The translations under genes and the position numbers were made by a program. This document shows, one piece after another, positions 13,323 to 21,172 of a stretch of DNA of 21,726 nucleotides. The stretch's first letter is position 1. Every line of letters begins with the position of its first letter. Source of the stretch: Elusimicrobiota bacterium. Its GTDB lineage: Bacteria > Elusimicrobiota > Endomicrobiia > Endomicrobiales > Endomicrobiaceae. The stretch spans positions 1 through 21,726 of the forward strand of contig JAIRQB010000021.1 of assembly GCA_031256695.1 (NCBI GenBank). The letters run 5' to 3'. The notes under the pieces were generated by a model, which saw only the letters and a program-made list of their open reading frames with translations, searched no databases and was not told the origin of the DNA.

Positions 13323-16133
13323 TTAACTCTTCAAAACGTGTTTCTTTAAGTATTGCCCCGTAAAAGATTTTTCATTTTTCATTATATCTTCGGGAGTTCC
13401 CGCGGCTATCACTTTTCCGCCTCTCTGCCCGCCTTCTGGTCCTAAATCAATTATCCAATCCGCCGTTTTTAAAACATCTAAATTATGCTCAATTACTAAA
13501 ACGGTATTTCCTGAATAAGTGAGCCTTTGCAAAACCTCAAGCAATTTTTTCACATCGTCAAAATGCAGCCCCGTAGTAGGCTCGTCAAGCATATAGATTG
13601 TCCGCCCCGTAGCCCGCTTTGAAAGTTCAGCGGCAAGTTTAATCCTCTGCGCCTCTCCGCCTGACAAAGTATTCGCAGGCTGTCCTAACTTAATATAGCC
13701 TAAACCGACATCATTTATTGTGTTTAAAATTCTTTTGAGAGGCTCTATATTCTCAAAAAACACGACGCTTTCTTCTATAGTCATATCTAAAACTTCATAG
13801 ATATTTTTTCCCTTATATCTAATTTGCAAAGTCTCTTCGTTAAAGCGGCGTCCGCCGCATACATCGCATTTGATATAAATGTCGGGCAAAAATTGCATCT
13901 CTATTTTTAAAGAGCCGTCGCCTTGACAATTTTCGCATCTGCCGCCTTTTACATTAAAAGAAAATCTGCCCGGCATATATCCGCGCGCCTTGCTTTCAGC
14001 CGTTTGATAAAACAAATCTCTGATAATTGAAAAAGCCCCCGTATAAGTTACGGGGTTTGAGCGCGGCGTGCGCCCTATTGGCGATTGGTCAACAATTACA
14101 ACTTTATCTAAATGCTCTATGCCTTCTATGCTTTTAAATTCGCCCGGCTCCTCTTTGGCTCTGTGTAGGATTTGGGCAAGGTGTTTATAAATAATTTCAT
14201 ATACCAAAGTTGACTTGCCGCTGCCGCTGACCCCGCTTATACAGACAAAAAGACCAAGAGGAATGTCAACATCTATGCTTTTTAAATTGAATGCTTTAGC
14301 GCCTATTACGGATAAAAATCTGCCCGCTTCTTGTTTTCTCTTTTTGGGCAAAGGTATGCTCATTTGCCCGTTTAGATATTTACCTGTAATAGAGTTTTCT
14401 GATTTCAATATATCGTCAAGACCGCCTATACCTGTAATATGTCCGCCGTTTATGCCCGCTCTCGGTCCTAAATCAACTATAAAATCAGCCGCTCTTATAG
14501 TGTCTTCATCGTGTTCTACTATTATTAAAGTATTGCCTAAATCTCTCAATTTAGTCAAAGTCAAAAGCAATTTGTCATTGTCTCTTTGATGAAGCCCTAT
14601 TGAAGGCTCGTCTAAAACATATAAAACGCCTGTCAGCCCAGACCCTATTTGAGTGGCAAGGTGTATTCTCTGCCCTTCCCCGCCTGATAGAGTGCCGCTT
14701 TCTCTATCTAAATTTAAATATCCAAGCCCTACATTGTTTAAAAAGAAAAGACGCTCTTTGATTTCTTTCAAAATAGTCTTGCTTATCAATTTTTCTTTTT
14801 CATTAAATTCTATTTCAGTAAAAAATTGAGCGGCGTTTTCAACAGACATTGAAGTAATGTCGGCTATGGATTTATCTCTAATTAAGACTGACAGCGCTTC
14901 TTTTTTTAATCTTTTGCCTTTGCAGGCGGGGCAAATTCTCCTTCTCATATATTTATTGTAAATTTCCTCGCGGACAAAGTCAGATTCAGTTTCATCATAA
15001 CGCCTTTTCATATTTGTAATGACGCCTTCAAAATCCTCGCCGCCGTATAAAATGAACTCTTGCTGCGCTCTTGTCAATTCAGCCCAAGGTTTTTCTAATG
15101 GGATTTTATTTCTCTTTGCCGCCTCGCTTAAAAGTTCATAATAATAACCGCCCCAAGAACTCTTCCATCTATTTGTCCTTGTGGTAATAGGCTCTGCCCA
15201 AGCAACAATAGCGCCGTATTTTATGCTTCTGCTTTTATCAGGCACTATTAGGTGTTCGTCTACTTCTATTTTATTGCCGAGTCCGCCGCATTCAGGACAG
15301 GCTCCGTAGGGCAAATTAAATGAGAATAGACGCGGCTCAATTTCTAATAGATTTATTCCGCATTCAGAGCAAGAGTGCTTTTCGCTATAAATGCGCTCAG
15401 AGATAACCTTTCCATCTCTTGACACAATGGCTGCCCCTGCCAATCCTTTTGATTCTTTTAAGGAAGTCTCTACTGAAGCGGCTACTCTAAAACGCGCTTC
15501 ATCGCTCATTTTTATGCGGTCAACTAAAATCTCTATTGTGTGCTTTTTATATCTATCAAGAGAGATTTTTTCATCAAGGTTATATACTTTCCAATCAACT
15601 CTGACCTTTGTCCACCCGCTTTTTGAAAGCCTCTTAAAAAGTTCCTCATATGAGCCTGTCCGCCCTTTTATAAGCGGCGCTAAAATGTGAACAAGAGAAT
15701 TGGGCGGGAATTTCATTATATCGTCTATTATTTGTTGAGCCGACTGCGGTTTTATAAGTTTTCCGCATTTGGGGCAATGGGGTTCTCCGATACGGGCAAA
15801 AAGAAGCCTTAAATAATCATAAATCTCTGTGACAGTTCCTACAGTTGAGCGGGGATTGTGAGAGGGATTTCTCTGCTCTATTGATATTGCAGGCGATAGC
15901 CCTTCAATAATATCTACATCGGGTTTTTCCATTAACTCTAAAAATTGCCTCGCATATGCTGAAAGAGACTCAACATACCTTCTCTGCCCTTCCGCATAAA
16001 TAGTGTCAAAGGCAAGAGAAGATTTGCCTGAACCAGACAGCCCTGTAATTACCGACATTTTATTTCTCGGTATATCTAAATCTATATTCTTTAAATTGTG
16101 CTGACGCGCGCCGCGAATTTTGATTGTGTCCAT
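13323..16133 (-). CDS. uvrA: Excinuclease ABC subunit A
   Basis: A 936-residue UvrA, the DNA-damage recognition ATPase of nucleotide excision repair, which acts as a dimer and loads UvrB. Both ATPase modules are complete: Walker A G-L-S-G-S-G-K-S at 31-38 and G-V-S-G-S-G-K-S near 633, with signature motifs L-S-G-G-E-G-Q-R near 480 and L-S-G-G-E-A-Q-R near 820. Zinc modules are visible at C255/C258/C279/C282 and at about 731-757 (C-E-N-C ... C-D-V-C). The ATG at 16131-16133 follows AGGAG. Length is normal. It is transcribed away from the ferredoxin oxidoreductase operon; no clear promoter or SOS box could be recognised in the upstream region. Confidence 0.98.
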   Translation of the reverse strand: MDTIKIRGARQHNLKNIDLDIPRNKMSVITGLSGSGKSSLAFDTIYAEGQRRYVESLSAYARQFLELMEKPDVDIIEGLSPAISIEQRNPSHNPRSTVGTVTEIYDYLRLLFARIGEPHCPKCGKLIKPQSAQQIIDDIMKFPPNSLVHILAPLIKGRTGSYEELFKRLSKSGWTKVRVDWKVYNLDEKISLDRYKKHTIEILVDRIKMSDEARFRVAASVETSLKESKGLAGAAIVSRDGKVISERIYSEKHSCSECGINLLEIEPRLFSFNLPYGACPECGGLGNKIEVDEHLIVPDKSRSIKYGAIVAWAEPITTRTNRWKSSWGGYYYELLSEAAKRNKIPLEKPWAELTRAQQEFILYGGEDFEGVITNMKRRYDETESDFVREEIYNKYMRRRICPACKGKRLKKEALSVLIRDKSIADITSMSVENAAQFFTEIEFNEKEKLISKTILKEIKERLFFLNNVGLGYLNLDRESGTLSGGEGQRIHLATQIGSGLTGVLYVLDEPSIGLHQRDNDKLLLTLTKLRDLGNTLIIVEHDEDTIRAADFIVDLGPRAGINGGHITGIGGLDDILKSENSITGKYLNGQMSIPLPKKRKQEAGRFLSVIGAKAFNLKSIDVDIPLGLFVCISGVSGSGKSTLVYEIIYKHLAQILHRAKEEPGEFKSIEGIEHLDKVVIVDQSPIGRTPRSNPVTYTGAFSIIRDLFYQTAESKARGYMPGRFSFNVKGGRCENCQGDGSLKIEMQFLPDIYIKCDVCGGRRFNEETLQIRYKGKNIYEVLDMTIEESVVFFENIEPLKRILNTINDVGLGYIKLGQPANTLSGGEAQRIKLAAELSKRATGRTIYMLDEPTTGLHFDDVKKLLEVLQRLTYSGNTVLVIEHNLDVLKTADWIIDLGPEGGQRGGKVIAAGTPEDIMKNEKSFTGQYLKKHVLKS

Positions 16134-16576
16134 TTTTATTGCTCCTAGTTGAATCGCTAAAACTGCTTAATGTGAATTGAGAAGCGGGCATTGCCGAATT
16201 TCAGTTTTGCTCTTTTTTTGTTTAGAACATTGCCGCCCTTTCATTTCCCTTCATTTCCCATTTCTAAAGGCGGGATTATATCAAATTGACTTTTAACCGC
16301 TTTTACAACATATAGCGCTTTATTTAGGGAAAGGCGCAAAATTTGCCTTTTATTTAGCAGACAAAAGCCGAGTTTTTTGCCAATTTTAAAGCAAATTCGG
16401 CTAAAAAAAAGCATTTTTGACAAAAAAAGCCTCTTTTTGCAAAAAACATAGAAAAGTTATACTATGCCGACGTAAACACAAAGAAAACCTACGGAAAACC
16501 TCTGTTTTAATCTGCAGGAAAATCAAAAAATAAGAGTTTTAAACTCTTGACTTAAAATCTAATAAAGGAGTTAAAA
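16134..16576. other. Divergent intergenic region between uvrA and the oxidoreductase operon
   Basis: About 440 bases without a credible gene. It holds a short direct repeat (CATTTCCC twice, about 16242-16260) and an imperfect hairpin near 16367-16402 (AGCCGA ... TCGGCT) flanked by an A-run. It also holds the likely promoter of the plus-strand operon at 16436-16463 and a perfect dyad at 16532-16548. A 60-codon minus-strand frame across 16241-16423 has no ribosome site and crosses the hairpin. Confidence 0.7.
16436..16463 (+). promoter_or_regulatory. Probable promoter of the 2-oxoacid:ferredoxin oxidoreductase operon
   Basis: TTTGCA (16436-16441) and TATACT (16458-16463) are 16 bases apart, giving a leader of about 105 bases. 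A perfect dyad, AAGAGTTT-T-AAACTCTT at 16532-16548, lies in that leader 28 bases before the first ATG. It may be an operator or an RNA hairpin. Confidence 0.5.
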
Positions 16577-17158
16577 ATGTCAGCAAAAATGATTGAAGTT
16601 CGTTGGCACGGGCGCGGAGGGCAAGGCGCAAAAACTGCCGCGCTGTTATTTGCTCAGTCTGTAATGGCTACGGGCAAATATATTCAGGCTTTTCCTGAAT
16701 ATGGACCTGAAAGAATGGGCGCTCCCGTTCAGTCTTTCAATAGGATAAGCGATGACCCCATTACCGTTCACTCGGGAGTTACAAATCCTAATTTTGTTGT
16801 GATTTTAGACCCAACTCTTATGGAGACGGTAAATGTCACAGACGGCGTATCAAAAGAAGGCAAAGTAATAGTCAATACTTCTTTTAGCGCAGAAGAGATT
16901 GCAAAACAATTAGGCATAGATAAAGCGCAAGTTTATGTGGTAAATGCCAGTCAAATAGCCACAGAAACAATAGGACGCAATATACCTAATACCCCAATGT
17001 TAGGCGCTTTGGTAAAAGTTATAGGCGATTTAGATATAAATGGAGTTTTAGAGGACACTAAAACTAAATTGTCTGTGAAATTTGCTAAAAAACCTGAAGT
17101 TATAGAAGGCAATTTGGCTTCTATTAAACGGGCATATGATGAGGTAAAAAACTCTTAA
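16577..17158 (+). CDS. porC: 2-oxoacid:ferredoxin oxidoreductase, gamma subunit
   Basis: A 193-residue gamma subunit. The diagnostic G-R-G-G-Q-G is at 12-17, followed by the family segments Y-G-P-E-R-M-G-A-P-V (about 48-57) and the central V-I-L-D-P-T-L. In the four-subunit enzymes this chain packs against the alpha subunit and helps bind CoA. The ATG at 16577 follows AAAGGAG. It is the first gene of a gamma-delta-alpha-beta operon, an order known from Thermotoga and Pyrococcus. Pyruvate is the most likely substrate because of the similarity of the alpha and beta chains, but 2-oxoisovalerate-type enzymes share this layout. Confidence 0.92.
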   Translation: MSAKMIEVRWHGRGGQGAKTAALLFAQSVMATGKYIQAFPEYGPERMGAPVQSFNRISDDPITVHSGVTNPNFVVILDPTLMETVNVTDGVSKEGKVIVNTSFSAEEIAKQLGIDKAQVYVVNASQIATETIGRNIPNTPMLGALVKVIGDLDINGVLEDTKTKLSVKFAKKPEVIEGNLASIKRAYDEVKNS

Positions 17159-17242
17159 ACGGCAAAGAAAGTTAAGAGTTAAAAGCGACAACAAACGGCA
17201 AGTGAATTCTTAAATAAAAAAGAGGCAAAAAAGGAGAAAACA

Positions 17243-17557
17243 GTGAAAAAAGAAGAAAATAGAAAATTAACCGCCGCAGAACTTCCTGCCGGCGGGCTTG
17301 TTGAAGCGGGAACGGCGGCAAATTTCCATACGGGCAGTTGGCGTTCAGAAAAACCGGTTTGGAATAAGGATAAGTGCATCAGTTGCTTGACTTGCTGGAT
17401 TTCTTGCCCCGACTCGGCTATTTTAACAGCCCAAGATGAAAAAAAAGGAACAGTGGTTTCAGGCATAGATTATGATTTTTGCAAAGGTTGCGGAATCTGC
17501 GTAAGAGAATGTCCGCCTAAAGTTCAGGCTCTTACTATGGAACAAGAAAAGAAATAA
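17243..17557 (+). CDS. porD: 2-oxoacid:ferredoxin oxidoreductase, delta (ferredoxin-like) subunit
   Basis: A 104-residue 2[4Fe-4S] protein that passes electrons from the catalytic chains to ferredoxin. The first cluster motif uses C45, C48, C51 and then C55 (C-I-S-C-L-T-C-W-I-S-C-P). The second uses C80, C83, C86 and C90 (C-K-G-C-G-I-C-V-R-E-C-P). The T-G-S-W-R and K-P-V-W segments before the clusters are typical of delta chains. The start is a GTG at 17243 behind AAGGAG. There is a gap of 84 bases after porC, with a GTTAAGAGTTAAAAG repeat-like stretch, and 18 bases before porA. Confidence 0.92.
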   Translation: MKKEENRKLTAAELPAGGLVEAGTAANFHTGSWRSEKPVWNKDKCISCLTCWISCPDSAILTAQDEKKGTVVSGIDYDFCKGCGICVRECPPKVQALTMEQEKK

Positions 17558-17575
17558 CTATAAGGGGATATAAAA

Positions 17576-18781
17576 ATGATAAAGACAATTTATTCAAAAG
17601 GAAAACTTGCCGCAAAAACAGGCAATGAAGTAATGGCTGAGGCAATGCGTCAAATTGAACCGGATGTTGTAGCCGCTTATCCCATTACTCCCGCTACTGA
17701 AATTGTTCAGATATTTTCGCAATTTGTCGCAGACGGCAAAGTGAAAACTGAATTTATAGCGGTAGAAAGCGAGCATTCTGCTATGTCGGCGACTCTTGCT
17801 GCAAGCGCCGCTGGAGCAAGAGCAATGACGGGGACTTCTTCTCAAGGTCTTGCTCTTATGTGGGAAATGTTAAATATAGCGGCAGGGCTTCGTCTCCCCG
17901 TTGTAATGGCTGAAGTAAATAGAGCAATTTCTGCTCCTATCAATATACACGGAGACCAATCCGACACTATGGGCGCAAGAGACAGCGGTTGGATACAAAT
18001 CTATTCTGAAAATTCTCAAGAAGCCTACGACAATATGATACAGGCTGTTAGAATTGCAGAAAAGGCTCAACTGCCCGCTTTGGTGACAACAGACGGTTTT
18101 ATTATCTCTCATTGTATGGAAGTTGTTGAAATGTATCCCGATGCCGATGTGAAAGACTTTATCGGTCAATATAAACCTGCAAGAACTCTGCTTGATGTTG
18201 ACAGACCTTATACTTTAGGCTCTATTGACCTTCAAGACTATTATTTTGAGCATAGATATCAACTTGCCGAAGGTATGAGACAATCTAAAAAAGCTATCGC
18301 AGAAGTTGCGGCTGATTTTGCCGCTAAATTCGGGCGCAAATATGATTTTTTTGAAAAATACAAACTTAATGATGCTGAAATAGCGATAGTTGTTATAGGT
18401 TCTACTGCGGGAACGGCAAAAGTTGTAGTTGACTCTTTAAGAGAAAAAGGCATAAAGGCTGGGCTTTTGAAAATAAGAGTATACCGCCCTTTCAATGTTG
18501 AAGAAATAGCCAAAGATTTAGCCCATCTTAAAGCAATAGCGGTAATGGACAGAGCGGATTCTTGTTCAGGCGCTTTTGCGCCCGTTTATAGCGATGTAGC
18601 GAGCGCTTTATTTTCAGCGGGAGTTACTTCGCCTAAATTAGTCAATTATGTCTATGGATTAGGCGGCAGAGAAATAAATACAACTCATATAGCCCAAATT
18701 TACGATGATTTATCGCAAATTGCTTCAGGCGCTAAAAAGCCTTCTAATACTGTTGAATATGTCAATGTCAGGATTAAATAA
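17576..18781 (+). CDS. porA: 2-oxoacid:ferredoxin oxidoreductase, alpha subunit
   Basis: A 401-residue alpha chain with the pyrimidine-binding TPP half. Landmarks are G-N-E-V-M-A-E-A-M near the start, A-A-Y-P-I-T-P-A-T-E (about 34-43), V-E-S-E-H-S-A-M with the conserved Glu, G-T-S-S-Q-G-L-A-L-M, and R-A-I-S-A-P-I-N-I-H-G-D-Q-S-D. Together with the beta chain it converts a 2-oxoacid plus CoA into acyl-CoA, CO2 and reduced ferredoxin. The ATG at 17576 has an AAGGGGA site. The R-A-x-S-A-P-x-N-I segment resembles pyruvate enzymes, which supports but does not prove pyruvate as substrate. Confidence 0.93.
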   Translation: MIKTIYSKGKLAAKTGNEVMAEAMRQIEPDVVAAYPITPATEIVQIFSQFVADGKVKTEFIAVESEHSAMSATLAASAAGARAMTGTSSQGLALMWEMLNIAAGLRLPVVMAEVNRAISAPINIHGDQSDTMGARDSGWIQIYSENSQEAYDNMIQAVRIAEKAQLPALVTTDGFIISHCMEVVEMYPDADVKDFIGQYKPARTLLDVDRPYTLGSIDLQDYYFEHRYQLAEGMRQSKKAIAEVAADFAAKFGRKYDFFEKYKLNDAEIAIVVIGSTAGTAKVVVDSLREKGIKAGLLKIRVYRPFNVEEIAKDLAHLKAIAVMDRADSCSGAFAPVYSDVASALFSAGVTSPKLVNYVYGLGGREINTTHIAQIYDDLSQIASGAKKPSNTVEYVNVRIK

Positions 18782-18819
18782 TAGCGGCATTTAAATTGAT
18801 GCCTTTAAGGAGATAAAAA

Positions 18820-19764
18820 ATGGCAAACTTAAAAGAATTGAGCAAAGCGCCGCAGAAAGTGACGGGCGGACACCGCCTTTGCGCAGGCTGCGGGGCGGGG
18901 ATAATGGTTCGGCAAGCAATGATAGCGGCATCGGGAACGCCTGTAGTGGTAGTAGGCGCTACGGGTTGTCTTGAAGTTTCTACTACAATTTTCCCTTTTA
19001 CCGCTTGGAAATCGCCGTATTTTCACAGCGCTTTTGAAAATGCCGCCGCCACTTTGAGCGGCATAGAAAGCGCTTATAGAAGTTTAAAGAAACAAGGAAA
19101 ATTGACAAAAGACATTAGATTTATAGCCTTCGGCGGAGACGGCGGCACATATGATATAGGCTTGCAGTCTTTGTCAGGCGCTATGGAAAGAGGGCATCGC
19201 CTTCTCTATATCTGTTATAACAATGAAGCCTATATGAATACAGGCATACAGAGGAGCGGCGCAACGCCCCAAGGCGCAGACACAACTACAGCGCCTGCAG
19301 GCAAAGTGATACAGGGCAAGATTCAGAGCAAAAAGGATTTAACGCAAATTATTGCCTCTCACAATGTTCCATATGTAGCGCAAAGTTATATAGGAAATTG
19401 GAATGACTTCATTACAAAAGTTCAAAAGGCTCTAAATACAGACGGTTCTTCCTTTATCAATATATTTACCCCCTGCAGATTGGGCTGGGCTTATAAACCG
19501 GAAGAGACTATGAATATAGGGCGTCTTGCAGTTGAAACTTGTCTGTGGCCCTCATATGAGATTGAAAACGGCGTCTACAAAATAAATGTTATGCCGAAAG
19601 AGAAAAAGCCCGTTTTGGAATTCTTAAAAACGCAAGGGCGCTTTAAACATCTCTTAAAGCCTGAAAATGCTCCTATAATAGAGAATATTCAGAAAGAAGT
19701 TGACGCTAAATGGGAAATTTTGCAAAGGCGCGCAGAAGTTGGAAAAACAGGCGCAAAAGCATAG
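18820..19764 (+). CDS. porB: 2-oxoacid:ferredoxin oxidoreductase, beta subunit
   Basis: A 314-residue beta chain carrying the pyrophosphate-binding TPP motif: G-D-G-G at 106-109 followed by Y-D-I-G and, about 22 residues on, N-N-E-A-Y-M-N-T-G (134-142). The four cysteines that hold the catalytic-chain [4Fe-4S] cluster are present: C21 and C24 (C-A-G-C-G), C50 (G-A-T-G-C) and C219 (T-P-C-R). The ATG at 18820 follows AAGGAG. It ends the operon and is followed by a strong terminator. It provides acyl-CoA and low-potential electrons in an anaerobe; the partner ferredoxin or hydrogenase is not in this window. Confidence 0.94.
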   Translation: MANLKELSKAPQKVTGGHRLCAGCGAGIMVRQAMIAASGTPVVVVGATGCLEVSTTIFPFTAWKSPYFHSAFENAAATLSGIESAYRSLKKQGKLTKDIRFIAFGGDGGTYDIGLQSLSGAMERGHRLLYICYNNEAYMNTGIQRSGATPQGADTTTAPAGKVIQGKIQSKKDLTQIIASHNVPYVAQSYIGNWNDFITKVQKALNTDGSSFINIFTPCRLGWAYKPEETMNIGRLAVETCLWPSYEIENGVYKINVMPKEKKPVLEFLKTQGRFKHLLKPENAPIIENIQKEVDAKWEILQRRAEVGKTGAKA

Positions 19765-19784
19765 TGAGAACATAGCGATTGAAT

Positions 19785-19827
19785 AAAAAGCCGTTCCGCA
19801 TATTTGTTTGCGCGGGACGGCTTTTTG
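19785..19827 (+). terminator. Rho-independent terminator of the oxidoreductase operon
   Basis: AAAAAGCCGTTCCGC (19785-19799) pairs with GCGGGACGGCTTTTT (19812-19826) with one G-T pair and a 12-base loop, ending in a T-run. It starts 20 bases after the porB stop. Confidence 0.92.
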
Positions 19828-19866
19828 TAACGAACGGAGATTGAACTAGGAGTTTGTTGTTAGAAT

Positions 19867-20088
19867 GAGGCGTCAAGAGACGCTTGAAAAAATTTTACTG
19901 ACACCTTTTTGGCGGAAGGATAAAGACCTTCTTCTTATTTGCAAAAATGCAAATAATAGTTCAAACCCAAAAAAGTGTCGTCAGTTTGTTGGCGACAATA
20001 TGCCGTTCTCGCAGACGGCATATTGTTCCTCTGACGGCTTCTTTTTATGGAATTTGAACTACATAATTGGAAGCCGTCTTTTTATTTT
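19867..20088 (+). ncRNA. Putative structured RNA element, copy 1 (family not recognised)
   Basis: Start is approximate (a TAGAAT box at 19861-19866 lies just upstream). Visible helices, in order: GCGTC-AAGA-GACGC (19870-19883); GAAGG/CCTTC (19915-19931); TTATTTGC/GCAAATAA (19935-19956); CGTCAG/CTGACG (19979-19984 with 20031-20036) enclosing a perfect 12-base stem (19995-20006 with 20015-20026); and a final stem GACGGCTTC/GAAGCCGTC (20033-20041 with 20070-20078) followed by TTTTTATTTTT, a terminator. AGTTCAAA (19958-19965) can also pair with TTTGAACT (20053-20060) in the terminator loop. A homologous copy lies 405 bases downstream. A 76-codon frame crosses the element, but the two copies do not keep a common frame. 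I do not recognise a known RNA family. Confidence 0.6.
20033..20088 (+). terminator. Terminator ending RNA element copy 1
   Basis: A 9-base GC-rich stem (20033-20041, 20070-20078) with a 28-base loop is followed by TTTTTATTTTT. The loop contains a segment complementary to 19958-19965. Confidence 0.75.
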
Positions 20089-20129
20089 TCGCTAAATGAA
20101 AATAGAATAATTTAAGGTTTTTCAAAACA

Positions 20130-20198
20130 GACTGCAATAGGCAGATAAGCAAAACAAGGAAATGCAGTCTTATCTGCATAGCGGAAGCATCCGCAAAA
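20130..20198 (+). other. Structured spacer between the RNA elements, pseudoknot-like pairing
   Basis: Two complementary pairs are interleaved: GACTGCA (20130-20136) with TGCAGTC (20163-20169), and GCAGATAAG (20141-20149) with CTTATCTGC (20169-20177). Together they could form a pseudoknot, or alternative hairpins. Next come GCGGA-AGCA-TCCGC (20181-20194) and an A-run, and AGCGG can instead pair with CCGCT (20201-20205). No gene is visible. Confidence 0.45.
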
Positions 20199-20266
20199 AA
20201 CCGCTTTGGATAGAAAATTAAAAAATTCCTGTTATTTATGGGGAATTAAAATTTAGGAGGCATAAT

Positions 20267-20490
20267 GAAATAAGGCTTTGAGAAATGCTTGACAAAATTT
20301 TACAGACATCTTTTTGGCGGAAGGATAAAGACCTTCTTCTTATTTGCAAAATGCAAATAATAGTTCAAACCCAAAAAAGCGTTGTCAGTTTTTTAGCGGC
20401 AATACGGCTCTTTTCGCAAACGGCATATTGTTTCTCTGACGGATTCTTTTTATGCGCTTGGACTTCATAATCAGAATCCGTTTTTTATTT
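20267..20490 (+). ncRNA. Putative structured RNA element, copy 2 (family not recognised)
   Basis: Homologue of 19867-20088. The block 20310-20379 matches 19905-19975 exactly apart from one missing A, which falls in the loop of the TTATTTGC/GCAAATAA hairpin. The closing stem has changed on both sides (GGATTC/GAATCC here, GGCTTC/GAAGCC in copy 1) and still ends in TTTTTTATTT. The cross-pairing is kept with a G-U: AGTTCAA (20362-20368) with TTGGACT (20458-20464). The inner stem around 20400-20430 is weaker than in copy 1. A CATAAT box precedes it at 20261-20266 but no good -35. It ends 48 bases before the exported-protein gene and may be its leader or an independent small RNA. Confidence 0.6.
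20439..20490 (+). terminator. Terminator ending RNA element copy 2
   Basis: ACGGATTC (20439-20446) pairs with GAATCCGT (20474-20481) around a 27-base loop and runs into TTTTTTATTT. Its left arm overlaps CTGAC (20436-20440), which can pair with GTCAG (20384-20388), so the two helices compete. Confidence 0.7.
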
Positions 20491-20538
20491 CTGCCAAAAG
20501 AAAATAGAAAGAATTAATTTCTTTAAGGAGAAATAAAA

Positions 20539-21135
20539 ATGAAGATAAAACAAGCATCTGCGCTGATATTTGTTTTTTCCGTATTCTTTTTCTGTTCTAA
20601 TTGTTTTAGCAGTCAATTGTTTTTTGATTATTCCTTGGGCGTTTTGCCGCGCTATCATTTCCACAATGAGGAATTTAGAGCGATAGACGACAACAATAAA
20701 TTTGCAATTCCTCAAAGCGCAAACTCATTAGGAATGCAATTCTTGTTTTCTGCGCCGAAATTTGACGAAGCGGGGATTGGATTCCAATACTCTTTTGACA
20801 GAAGGCTGTATTCAAATGGAAAAAATCTAAACACTTTTTGTTTTTTGCCTATTTACTTTACCGTCCGTAAATATCCTTTCCAAAACTTTACAAATTTGTT
20901 TTTTAGAGTTGATTTAGGCGGCTCTATTATTTTCTTTCACAATGTATATGTCGACACAATCACTCCCTTCGGCAGTCTTTACTGCGGAGCAGGTTTGGGA
21001 GTTAATTTGCCGAATTGGGGTCTGGTTTTTACCTTGATGTATAGAGACGCTGTAATAAATCACAAAAGCAGTTCAGGCAGAGATTACATAGATGTTTATG
21101 ATGAAATTACAATCACTGTCGGATATAAGTTATAA
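20539..21135 (+). CDS. Exported protein of unknown function, possible outer-membrane beta-barrel
   Basis: A 198-residue protein that I cannot place in a named family. The start at 20539 follows AAGGAG. Residues 1-24 form a signal peptide (K-I-K, then a hydrophobic run rich in F and V, with cleavage probably near C-F-S-S). The rest is rich in alternating aromatic/hydrophobic and polar residues, with Gly-rich turns (G-L-G-V, G-I-G-F-Q-Y, G-A-G-L-G-V-N-L), and ends in a likely strand I-T-I-T-V-G-Y-K-L. This fits a small outer-membrane barrel, though the last residue is Leu and not the usual aromatic. It lies directly downstream of RNA element copy 2 and may be controlled by it. No terminator follows closely. 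Confidence 0.7.
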   Translation: MKIKQASALIFVFSVFFFCSNCFSSQLFFDYSLGVLPRYHFHNEEFRAIDDNNKFAIPQSANSLGMQFLFSAPKFDEAGIGFQYSFDRRLYSNGKNLNTFCFLPIYFTVRKYPFQNFTNLFFRVDLGGSIIFFHNVYVDTITPFGSLYCGAGLGVNLPNWGLVFTLMYRDAVINHKSSSGRDYIDVYDEITITVGYKL

Positions 21136-21172
21136 CCTAAATTCAGAAATGTTTCTCTATGACTTTTACATT

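Noticed and set aside
12601..13363. Several overlapping frames of 65-102 codons in the comM-uvrA gap
   Set aside because: They run through palindromes and direct repeats, on both strands, with no ribosome sites or known motifs; the similar peptides are translated repeats.
16241..16423. A 60-codon minus-strand frame upstream of uvrA
   Set aside because: It has no ribosome site, is low-complexity, and overlaps a hairpin and A-runs.
19865..20095. A 76-codon frame, and its relative at 20285-20470, sharing F-W-R-K-D-K-D-L-L-L-I-C-K
   Set aside because: The shared stretch is interrupted by a one-base indel that shifts frame, and early differences change amino acids. Terminator hairpins lie inside the frames. 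RNA structure explains the conservation better.
19867..20490. Known RNAs such as 6S RNA, SRP RNA, tmRNA or common riboswitches
   Set aside because: I saw no long bulged rod, no GGAAGGAAGCAGCC-type SRP core, no tRNA-like ends, and no familiar riboswitch core; a database search would be needed to be sure.
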